A stretch of 60,671 bases of DNA from an uncultured Prevotella sp. (GTDB lineage Bacteria; Bacteroidota; Bacteroidia; Bacteroidales; Bacteroidaceae). The notes below the pieces were generated by a model, which saw nothing but the letters and a program-made list of their open reading frames with translations, made no database searches and had not been told where the DNA came from. The position numbers were made by a program, and so were the translations under genes. Numbering within the stretch: the first letter of the stretch is position 1; every line of letters starts with the position of its first letter. The stretch lies in assembly GCA_947165435.1 (NCBI GenBank), contig CAMVAI010000007.1:1-60671 (forward strand). Reading direction: 5' to 3'. Shown here in pieces: positions 1 to 9,200 of the stretch.

Positions 1-193
1 CATTCCGCACAGAATACAGCATGAAATGCCATAGAAGGGTGTAGCCTAATACGCACTTTTCTGTGGAGTGCCACACAAAGATGCTTGCCTGCTTTCTGAT
101 AAGCAAGCTCGGCAGACATTAGGGTTTTGTTTCCCTGAAGTGTTATTTCACAACAGAGAATTTTCAGAAAGAACCTATCTGGAAATCATGATG

Positions 194-202
194 TACCTTT
201 GC
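194..202 (+). promoter_or_regulatory. -7 promoter element for the HTH remnant
   Basis: TACCTTTGC matches the Bacteroidota -7 consensus TAnnTTTG(C) and lies 26 bases before the ATG at 229. No convincing TTTG -33 element is seen about 20 bases upstream. The promoter appears to have survived although the gene it drove is truncated. Confidence 0.5.
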
Positions 203-228
203 TCGCAAATTTCAAAAACTAAACAGAC

Positions 229-372
229 ATGGAAGTAATTTCAATTGAGCGCAGTACCTACGAGGAGCTGCTGACGAGCTTCAATAGCTTCGTCACAAAG
301 ATGAAGGAGATGGCAAGTAGAGGCAATGAAAAAGGGTTCGGTGATTGGCTTGACAACCAAGGCGTATGCCTT
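229..372 (+). pseudogene. N-terminal stump of a mobile-element HTH (excisionase-like) protein
   Basis: The first 48 codons give a peptide starting MEVISIERSTYEELL and ending DWLDNQGVCL. This is the usual N-terminus of the small helix-turn-helix (MerR/excisionase-like) proteins found on Bacteroides and Prevotella mobile elements, where the WLDN-x-DVC motif opens the DNA-binding domain. The rest of the domain (recognition helix and wing) is missing. Past residue 48 the frame stays open to 465 but no longer resembles the family, because it runs antisense through a sigma-factor fragment. Family assignment is from memory of the motif. The stump is very unlikely to bind DNA. Confidence 0.6.
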
Positions 373-438
373 ATACAGTTCTCCGAGGGCATCCGCATCC
401 CCCTGTCTGCACCGTTCTATCAGCCGTGTTATCTCCAT
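361..438 (-). pseudogene. N-terminal stump of an ECF sigma-70 factor
   Basis: Read on the minus strand from the ATG at 438, the peptide MEITRLIERCRQGDADALGE followed by LYKAYA is the classic start of region 2 of ECF-type sigma factors. The protein should continue for about 150 more residues, but after YKAYA it turns into antisense of the HTH stump on the other strand. The two beheaded genes share bases 361-372, so they face each other across a join. An alternative in-frame ATG at 447 adds three residues. No functional sigma factor is encoded. Confidence 0.65.
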
Positions 439-563
439 CGTCAACATAAAGTCTCTATATATTAAGTCCAACGACGGAGAAAAAGACTGCACCGCCACGC
501 ATGTTTTTTGTTATTTTAACGCAAAAAACATACTTCGGCATTGCCCAAGACTACAACTTAAGG

Positions 564-1406
564 TTAATGCTCTATCTCATAACCTTGAACCATAATGGCA
601 GGCCCAATGGGTAGTTTCCGCTTCTTGCCTTTGGTGATATTACGGGCATAACTGGTTTTGAATTGTGACTGCATATCAAGAATGCCATAGCGGTCGCTGT
701 CAACTACCATTACGCTAATGTAGTATTTCCTTTTTCCTCTCAGCACGATGGTTTCTTCTGGTTGGATGTCGAGTCGCTGCTTGCTGTTGCTTTTCTCGAT
801 CCGGTGGTAGATGGGCTTATTGAGGATGTTCACAAATTTGCCACCTTGTATCTCATAGATATTGAAACTAAGCACGCACCATTGGTATGAGATGCCTTTA
901 ATGGTCAGCAGAATGTCGCTGATGACGTAATCCTTCTTGCTTTTGAACACAGGCCCCCATTCTGCGCCATCAATCTTGCCTTTTCCACGGAATGATGCCA
1001 CTGGTCCACTGATAGCTTTACCTACAATCTTCTGTGGCTTGTTTTTCTTGCCAACTACGACTTCGGCCAGCTCGACCACTTTGTCCTTCATCGTGACTGT
1101 TAGTTGCTGTCCGGTGGCGTATGTTTCGTAAGGGACAATGGCCTCCTGAAATGACACGTGGGTAAACACCAAGTCGTTCTTGCGATTGGCAGGTATCTCT
1201 AACTCAAAGTTGCCTTTAGCATCCGATATAGTTCCAACGCTGGACGATTGGTCCTCAACATTATCTTCCTCGAAACCAATACTCACGTATTCAACCGTTT
1301 CACCTCGTTCATTAACCACATGTCCCTTGACAGTGGTCTGTGCCGATACTGGCGATACTATTGTCATAATGGCAATTAGTATCGCAAGAATAAAAGCTCT
1401 TTTCAT
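564..1406 (-). CDS. Secreted protein with carboxypeptidase-regulatory-like domain
   Basis: This 280-residue protein begins with a Sec signal peptide (MKRAFILAILIAIMTIVSPV, cleavage after VSA about residue 22). Residues 24-110 form a carboxypeptidase-regulatory-like beta-sandwich: the start TTVKGHVVNERGETVEYVSI and a G-x-F-E-L-E-I strand are the hallmarks of the fold that precedes many Bacteroidota outer-membrane barrels. Here no plug or barrel follows. Residues 120-280 form a separate, probably beta-rich domain with several W/Y/K-rich strands that I do not recognise. It is likely periplasmic or attached to the outer membrane. The start lies 3 bases after the stop of a beheaded XRE regulator on the same strand, suggesting a former two-gene operon. 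Confidence 0.75.
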   Translation of the reverse strand: MKRAFILAILIAIMTIVSPVSAQTTVKGHVVNERGETVEYVSIGFEEDNVEDQSSSVGTISDAKGNFELEIPANRKNDLVFTHVSFQEAIVPYETYATGQQLTVTMKDKVVELAEVVVGKKNKPQKIVGKAISGPVASFRGKGKIDGAEWGPVFKSKKDYVISDILLTIKGISYQWCVLSFNIYEIQGGKFVNILNKPIYHRIEKSNSKQRLDIQPEETIVLRGKRKYYISVMVVDSDRYGILDMQSQFKTSYARNITKGKKRKLPIGPAIMVQGYEIEH

Positions 1407-1409
1407 CTG

Positions 1410-1574
1410 CTATTCTTCGTTATTATAGTCCAACAAATCAGCCGGTGTACAATCCAATGCCTTGCAAATAGCATCAAGTGTCGTAAAGCGTATAGCCTTA
1501 GCCTTGCCTGTTTTTAGTTTCGAAAGGTTTGTGATAGTGATGCCGACCCGCTCTGATAATTCGTTAAGCGAGAT
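1410..1574 (-). pseudogene. Beheaded XRE-family HTH regulator (YozG-like)
   Basis: Translating the minus strand gives ISLNELSERVGITITNLSKL and, after about 15 more residues, ICKALDCTPADLLDY, ending NNEE at a TAG at 1410-1412. This is the C-terminal four-fifths of the roughly 70-residue Cro/CI-type regulators of the YozG group. An in-frame TGA at 1575-1577 cuts off the N-terminal strand and no start codon precedes the homology. One lost base near 1575 would join it to a short ATG-K-D-L start, so either a frameshift or a deletion explains the defect. It lies directly upstream of the secreted 280-residue protein. Confidence 0.65.
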
Positions 1575-1631
1575 TCAAGTCCTTCATTATCAGAAGACTG
1601 CGAGCCTACTGTTGAAACAATTTCACCACCA

Positions 1632-3008
1632 TCACTGTTGTACGACGTTCATGCTTTCAATAGTCACCGTGCCACAACTGCCATTAGAGCCTGCACCGAT
1701 GCTGTTGGGAGCCTCTGCCCCCTTGGTAGCTGTGACGCTGGTGACCGTATTCTTGATGGTGATGTTGCCACAGCTGCCATTATTGCCACTACCGATGCCT
1801 GCAGCCCATTTGCCTCCTGTGGCTTGTATGGTACCGCCTTCCATCACGATGTTGCCGCAGGGGATATTATTTCCACCTCCGATGCCTGCGCCATAGCCGT
1901 TGTTGTTGCTGGCAGTGAGAGTTCCTGAGCCGCTGATGGTCAGCGTGTGGCCTGAGGGCACGAAGATGCCGGAATAGTCAGGAGCGAATCCTTTTACGGT
2001 GTTCGTCGTTCCAGCTTCTAGAACGATGGTGGCATTGCCCAGGCAGGTGATGCCGGCATAGTCGCCACTGGTCCAACCACCATTGGCATTGATGCTCACG
2101 TTTCTGAACGTCACCGTGGCACCGTCAGCAATGGAAACCTTCACATTCTTTTCAAGGATGCCGCCCACTACCCTACCGTTTTCTATGGTGTAGTCAGCTT
2201 CAAGGTCGTTCAGGATGACAAGATCATAGAAGCTGATGGCTAAATTGTTATACAACTTGCCCACTTCCAGCGAAATCCTCTTGCCGCCGAAACCATACAC
2301 TTTATCGTCCGTGCTTGCTGTCATCGACACCCACTGGTTGTTCATGGGAAGCATGGCAACATAGATGCCAGAGGTACCAAACGTCCCCGATGACGGTGTC
2401 ACGACGTAGCTGTTCGTGCCGTCGTTGATGGTTAGCCTTATGATGCCGTCGATGGCATTACCGTTCAGCTTGGGTGTAATCTTGCCGATGAGAACACGGT
2501 TCACCATGCTTACCGTCGCCGTAGTGCTGCAGGTGGTGCCGTCGGTGGCCAGGATAGCACTGCCCGTGGCACCGTCGTAGTTGGCGCTGATGTCGGCAAG
2601 TGTTCCGTGCTGACTGGCCAGCTTACTGGCGTCAAGGGTACCGTCCGAAAGATTCATCAGTCCGGCAGGATAGACGAACTTTACCGCGCTACCGTTCTTC
2701 GCGCTGACAAGTGTCGCCGTGATGGTGGCTACCCCCTCGCTGACTTCCGTCACGCTGGCCGTTGCCGTAGCGAAAGAATCGTCCGTTTTCTGATAATAGA
2801 GAGCTATCTGCTCTCCCACGGTCCATACCGTCTTGCCGTCGGCATTGACCGAGCGTACTGTTCCCATATTCAGAGTCGTGGTGAAGAACTGCGAGACCGG
2901 CATATCGGAATGCCCGCCGTGAGCATCATCCTTCGAACAACTCCCTGTCAGCATCACTCCCATCAGCAATGCCATGATGAACAAACTGTTATATACTATT
3001 GTCTTCAT
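1632..3008 (-). CDS. Fimbrillin-like lipoprotein with C-terminal beta-helix
   Basis: This is a 458-residue lipoprotein with lipobox LTGSC (Cys24). Residues about 35-235 follow the fimbrillin/Mfa-like pattern of Bacteroidales: an early W-T-V-G-E-Q-I-A-L-Y-Y strand, alternating beta segments and an 'AMLPMNNQ' strand before the second half. From about residue 250 the sequence becomes a beta-helix typical of carbohydrate-binding or adhesin domains, ending with three related turns (GAGIGGGNN..CGNI, AGIGSGNNGSCGNI, IGAGSNGSCGTV). It is the last gene of a probable operon after the giant surface protein and a 48-residue peptide, with gaps of 38 and 24 bases. The likely role is a surface-exposed adhesin or accessory pilus subunit. 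The fimbrillin call rests on pattern, not a search. Confidence 0.7.
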   Translation of the reverse strand: MKTIVYNSLFIMALLMGVMLTGSCSKDDAHGGHSDMPVSQFFTTTLNMGTVRSVNADGKTVWTVGEQIALYYQKTDDSFATATASVTEVSEGVATITATLVSAKNGSAVKFVYPAGLMNLSDGTLDASKLASQHGTLADISANYDGATGSAILATDGTTCSTTATVSMVNRVLIGKITPKLNGNAIDGIIRLTINDGTNSYVVTPSSGTFGTSGIYVAMLPMNNQWVSMTASTDDKVYGFGGKRISLEVGKLYNNLAISFYDLVILNDLEADYTIENGRVVGGILEKNVKVSIADGATVTFRNVSINANGGWTSGDYAGITCLGNATIVLEAGTTNTVKGFAPDYSGIFVPSGHTLTISGSGTLTASNNNGYGAGIGGGNNIPCGNIVMEGGTIQATGGKWAAGIGSGNNGSCGNITIKNTVTSVTATKGAEAPNSIGAGSNGSCGTVTIESMNVVQQ

Positions 3009-3032
3009 GTTGTCCCTAAATGTTTATTGTTA

Positions 3033-3179
3033 TCACTCAGCAAAAGGATTGCTATTATCTACCTTATAGTCTTCCCTGTCATTGACACTATTGGCCTTGG
3101 CACTTCCTGCGAGGATAGAGCTCCTCGTCGGCATTTTGGCAACCCTCATGGTCGGGAAAATATATGTTTTCTTTTTCAT
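3033..3179 (-). CDS. 48-residue conserved-type small peptide
   Basis: The peptide starts MKKKTYIFPTMRVAKMPTRS, has ILAGSAKAN in the middle and ends DNSNPFAE. The layout (basic M-K-K-K-T-Y-I start, a central L-A-G-S, a polar spacer and a terminal N-P-F-A) is one I recall from many short Prevotella proteins beside surface-protein genes; their function is unknown. I chose the ATG at 3179 because the longer frame from 3218 would begin within the stop codon of the giant gene and adds 13 residues unlike the family. The peptide sits between the giant gene and the fimbrillin-like gene in one orientation with short gaps, so co-transcription is likely. Confidence 0.6.
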   Translation of the reverse strand: MKKKTYIFPTMRVAKMPTRSSILAGSAKANSVNDREDYKVDNSNPFAE

Positions 3180-3217
3180 AATGAAATATATAATTTGTCT
3201 ATCAATTGTAAATGGCA

Positions 3218-6200
3218 CTACTTAACCACCTTCTTCTCGCCGTTCTTGATATAGACGCCCTTCTTGGCAGGCTCGTCTTGCAACTTGCGTCCACTCAGGT
3301 CGAACCAGTTGTCCTGGCCTTCGCTTCCTACCGTAATGCTGTTGATACCAGAGCTGAGCATCAGCGACAGCTCTACCACACCCTCGTCGAAGGAACCGTA
3401 AGAGGCATCACTCACGAAGGTCATCTTGGCTCCGGCGACGGAGTACTCCTGTTGCTGGTACCAGGCCTTGAGCGTCAGAGGCTTGTAGGTGTCCTCTGCC
3501 GAGATACCCATCACGGTCAGGAAGTAGTATCCTCCCTTGCACCTCACGGTTCCACGACACTCGCCATCGATGAATGCCGCCATCTCCGCATCGTCAATCT
3601 CCATGCCGTCAGGTGCTGTCAGGTTCGCCAGCACAGTCATATTGTCGGGGAAGCGGTTGATGTCGTCCACCGTCCAGTGACGTTCGTCGTCAGCCGCAGC
3701 CTTTCTGCTGACAGCCTGTATAGCCGGCAGCGTCACCTTCGGATAGTGGAAGTCCTTGGACTCGCCAGCCTTCGACAGATAGAGGTAGCCGCATGCCGGA
3801 GCAATCTCCTGCAACATGCCTTCCCATACGAAGCCGTTATACTGGGCAAAGCTCGTGCGGCTCTTCACCATGTCACCCTTCTGGGGATTAAGGTCTGCAA
3901 AGGCCACATCGGGTGGCATCACATAGCTGGTCAACGGGCCTATCCAGTTCCATCCGCTTCTGATGGTTTGCTTGGTTTCCTCCACATCGACGGGTTTTCC
4001 GATGACGCTGAAGTAGTAGTCATCCTTCATCCTGACCTTGTACATCTGTCCGGCAGCCAGCGAATCCAGCATACCCAACAGTTCGTAGCTCATGGTCTGG
4101 TCGTTGAACTTAGGCTTGTCACCTGCCGTGTGTCCCTTCACCTCATACATCATCTTGATTACGTCAGGCTTGAAGACGTAGTTGGCATGCAGCGAGTCGC
4201 TGTCCATTCCCTTCACATAGAGCGACACCCAGTTCCATCCCTTGTCCAGTGGCCGTTGCTGCTTGATGGCATCCGTCGCGATGAAGTTGACAGGACTATC
4301 GTAGCTGCCCAGTATGTCATTGGACCTGAAGGTCAGCGAGTCTTTCAATGCCGTGTCGTCGCCTGGCATCTGGTAGAGCACCAGCGGGCAGGTGATGCCC
4401 GTAGAGCTGTCGTAGAGCTGGAAGCCGCAGTTATTTTTACTGTTATCGTTGGTCTCGCCATAGATGACAAGGTTCACGTAGTAGGCATCGCGGGTGGGAA
4501 CATATACCGGTCGTGCCACGCCTACGCACTGTCCTGCTGCGTTGAATGCGCCTATCTTCGAGTCCTCATACACCAGCATCCTGTTGCCGACGTAGATTTG
4601 TCCGGTCAGCGTCATGTTGCTCATGTACTGTCCTGCGTCGAAACTCCAGTCAGGCTCGTCGCCCGTCACCACCAGGCTCAGGTTGCTGCTTCTGACGATG
4701 CCCTGCTTGTCCTTGACGTAGATATAGTCCTGATAGTGTCCCACGGGGATGTTGGCCGGTATGGTGAACGCCAGCGTCGTGCCTTCGGTATCGGTCGTTC
4801 CGATGGTGTCGCCGGTCTTCAGCCACCAGGGCAGGTTCACCAGTTCATAGTCCTCTGCAGCATTGCTGGCCGATGCGACGGTAGCCTCCACGGTGATGGT
4901 CTCGTCGAAGTTCTTCCTGACACGGTCGTTGTCCAGCGTCAGGCGCAGTGCCGACCAGTTGCAGCGGAAGGTCCATTCCACAGGTTCCGACACGTTACCG
5001 TGCTCATCCTTGACGTTCTTCACCGTGATGGTGATGTCGTTGCCGTCCATGCGTGGCAGCATGTCATCGGGGAACGAGAGATAGATTTCCTTGTCCGAGG
5101 CAGTGAAGTCGAACTCCGTAGCGTCGAGCCGCATGCGCTGTGAGCCAGGCAGCAGTGCCGGAGCCGTGATGCCCTGTGCGGGCAATTCGCTGTTTTTGAT
5201 GGAGAACAGCTCCCCGGCCGTTCCGAAGTTGTCCGTCTTGAACTCCGTGATTACCGTTCCCGTCTGCGTGCGGTGGATGTCCTCGAACGGGAAGTAAGCC
5301 ACCAGTCCTGCATAGCTGTTGTCCAGTCGCTCGTAGCGGTGCTGATCGATGGAGTTGCCCATGAGCGATGCATTCCAGATGCGCAGCTCATCGACGTCGC
5401 CGCAGAACTTCTGTCCTACGTACATTATGCTGCCGGCAGGAACCGGAATGTTCGACTCAGGCATGGTCTTCACCGCTTTTCCGTCCACATAGGCAATGGC
5501 CGACATGCCTCTGCGCACGTTCAGTGCGAAGTGGTGCCAGCTGTTATCGCTGTAGTCTGTGTTGCTGAGCACCTCATGGCTCTTGGGCTTCACCTCTTCC
5601 ACGCCGCCAGTTTTCACGATGTCGTAGGTGTTGATGGCCAGTTTGCCGTCCTCGAATCCCACGCTGATGTTCTGAGGAATGTTCAGCAGGCTGGCATTTC
5701 CGTTCTTAGCCTGCTCTCCCCGGAACCACATCTCAATGGCGAAGTTGTCAGTATTGCGCGGTGCAAAGGTCCTGATGTCCACCGCCAGTGAGTCGTTGGC
5801 TTCAAGGTGTGCACTCAGGTTCCGGTTGTTGATGTACCAGCTCTCGTCGGTCATCTCCATGTTGCGTGAGCGGGCCTTGTCGACCAGTGTCAGACCGTGT
5901 CCCTCGTCCATGCGCCAGTATCCAAGGAGTCCTGGTACGTAGGCCGCCTTCAGTTCCTCGCGGCTCACGTAGAGCTGGTCGATGTCCTTGGCCACGTTCC
6001 ACAAGGCCAGGTCGCGCATGCGTCCCACCATACCGTTTCCGCCGACGGCGAGCTTGCCCTGTCCGTCCAGCATCTCTGTTGTCTTGTTTTCAAACAGCAC
6101 CACCGGTCTGTCGTGCGCATCGTCGGCATAGATGGCGTTGACGGTGGCATGGCTGTCGGTGAGTCCGTTGCGGTTATAGGTCATCGCCAGATAGACCCAC

Positions 6201-9200
6201 TTGCCTTCGGGGATGCTCACGTCGGATGTGTACACCTCACTGCCCACGGTGAGCTGAGCCTTGCCGTCGTCGGTCGTGCCGAAGGCCAGCCCCTGGCTCT
6301 CAGTGCCGATGCGGACAATGTTTCCGTCGCCCTGACGGTATATCCAGGTCTCGACGGCCAGGTCGGTGCCTGCCAGCTGATAGGCCGACTGTGTCTTGAC
6401 ACCGTTGCTCTCCAGCTGCAGCGCCACGTCGGGGTTGTTCACCTGGTTCTTGCCGAAGATGGCGTTGTTCAGGTTACCCTCTATGATGAAGTTATCGCTC
6501 TTGCTCAGCGCATTGGTGTTGAACGCCTCGTTGAAGGTCAGGTGGATGTTGCCACGATCCACATAGTCTGACGTGCCCTGCGGATAGGGCGAGCCCAGCA
6601 CCTTCGGACCGCGCAGATCCTGCGTCACCTCAACAATGTCGGTGGCGTATGTCACCTCCTCATAGCCGTACATGCCGAAGGTCTGTGTCCGCAGTTCGTA
6701 GATGCCGTCCTCGGCGAAGGTCACAGCCGTTGAGAACTGGGCCCCTTCGGGCAGCTCCTCCACATCGGGGGGCAGCACATCGTCCTCGTCTTTCTTGATC
6801 TGCCACTCCTTAGCCAGCGACCAGTTGTTCATGCCTTTGCGGCGGTACTGCACGCGGATGCCTTTGAGTCCTTCGTCCTGGCGGTTCAGGTTGGTCATCG
6901 TCACCAAGAAGCCGCCGTTGTTCTCATAGTCGCTGCGGTTCAGCACCGTGCGGTTCACCGCCATGTCGATGGTGGCCGAGGCCGGGATGAAGTGGACGCT
7001 GATGGCTACGGGGCGGCTGATGGTAGAGGTGTCGTTCAGCGACCTCAGCACCAGCTTGATGTCCTCGAAGTCCATGACGCTGCGGTCGCCCGCCGGTTGC
7101 GACAGGTAGAGCACCTTGTCGATGGTCTGACCGCCCTCCATCCTGAAGGTACGGCCCTCGTGGCCGCTGCTCAGCTCATAGCCGTCGATGGTGAGCACGG
7201 CGCCCTTGGGGTTGGTGCCGTCCACGCACTCCAGCTTATAGGTGCAGACATTGTTGGTCTCGCTGGCGTTGACGAGCTTCAGGTTGAACTTGGCAGCCGT
7301 TCCCGACGGGATGTTGGTCAACGTCGTGGCCCCGTCGACACGCAGGTCGGGGTTCTCCACACGCATGGTGGCCATGTCGAGCTGGACACCCGGGTTGTGG
7401 TACTTGGTGTAGGTGGCCCCCTCGTAGGGATTGCTGCTCTGTCCGCCACGGGTGCGGAAGACGGGTCCCCAGCCCAGCTTCGACTTGAACACATCGACCG
7501 ACAGCGCCGTTGAGGGCTCGGCATCGCTCATCACCCAGGTGAACGTGTTGCTCTTCGACGTCTCCTTGCCTTCCGCAGTCTTGGTGCCGCTTGTCTTGTT
7601 CCACTGGTGCTGATACTCGGCTCGGACGCCACTGGCGTAAAATCCGACACGGAAGTCGTTGTTTTTGGTGTAGGAATGTGAACTGTCCTGCTGCTCCTCC
7701 TCGCTGACGGTGGTTGTGATGGTCTGGCTGACGCTGGTGCCGCCGGCAATGCTATAGTTCTTGTCAAGGTATTTTGCGTCGCCGAACACATTCAGCTTGT
7801 CGCGTTCGTTCTCGGCCATCTGGTTTCTCCAGTTGTTGATATGGGTGTTGCAGAGCTGCACGGAATCGGCATACTGGGCATTTGCCCCGAGTCCGTTGAC
7901 AATTTTGTAGGTGCCTACCTTTCCCCAGTCCTTGTCGCCTTTGTTGAGGGGGGTATAGAACATCACCCTGCCATTCACCGTGGGAATATTTGTGGCGGTG
8001 GTGGTATCGGTGACATGAGTCAGGTAGTTGTCCCTCAGCATCAGCCAGTTGGGTATCAGCACATCCTCAATATACTGCTGGGGATAGACGAAGGTGGTGC
8101 CGAAAGTCTCACCGGTGCAAATGGTTTCCTGGCAATCCAGCTTGTATGAGCCATCGGTCTGCTTGAAAAGGTTGACAGCCTTGCCCTTTCCGAAGAGCAG
8201 GTTGGTTTTACAGCCTATGTAGGTGTCGCCGTTGTTCTGGGTGTAGGTGTCATAGGCTGGCGTCGACAAGGCTTCCGCCACAGAGTAGGAATGTCCGTTT
8301 CCTGTGGAATAGTTGTTGTCCCACACCTCATCCTCACGATGGTCATTTCTAACGCCGGCGCCTATCTCAGTACCCACTGAAATTAATGTAGTATTGTATG
8401 AGACAGACATTACAATGCCTACTTCAGCAATGATACCTCCACTGTCGGTATAGCCCCAGTTCTTTGACGACATATAATTATAGCTGACGACAGAGTCGGT
8501 AGCCCAGGTGGCGTAGCTGGTGCTGCCGGGTGGGCGGCGTATCACCATGTCGATGCAGTCAGGTCCCTCGGTCACGAAGTTTGTCCCCGTGGAGAGACCG
8601 CCCAAGACCACCATGTCAAGGGCACCTGACTGGCTGCCCGGGGCCTTCCACATCGTTTCACGTCCGTTCACCTCGGCGCTGATGGTGAGATGGCGGACGA
8701 AATTGTCGTTCACATTGGGGAAACCGGCCGTCCAGTGGTAGCCCACGGTGCCTGTTGCGTCGGGCACACAAGTGAAGCGTGACACTTCATAGACGTCGCC
8801 CGGCACCAGATGCTCGCCTTCATAGTCCACCTCTTCTGCCACGACAGCGGTCGAGCAGCTGCCCTCGTTCTCCACCGTGATGACGGCGTCGCGGGGCACC
8901 TCGGCAAAGACGGCCTTCGTATCGACGTTGGTGTACGTCTCGCTCACTCCGATCATCATCGAGTACATCTTGTTCTGGCAGAACAGCGGGTAGCCGTAGT
9001 CATAGCTGAAGCTCTTGGCGTTGTCATCGTAAGTCACCACTGTCACCTCTGTTTCGTCTCTGGTAATCGGATTGAGCGCCGTCACCTTCTCCGCTCCGAA
9101 GGCCCCGTACTTCATGTCTTTCTGGGTGACGGTGATGTGGGGTTCGTTGCGCAGCTGGCGCATGAACTTGGCTGTATAATAATAGTATTGTGTATTGGAT

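Noticed and set aside
3212..5143. 643-codon open frame on the plus strand inside the giant gene
   Set aside because: It is antisense to the 3381-residue gene in a GC-rich region where stop codons are rare; the translation is rich in His, Val and Arg with no domain, and the opposite strand has clear LamG and tail motifs.
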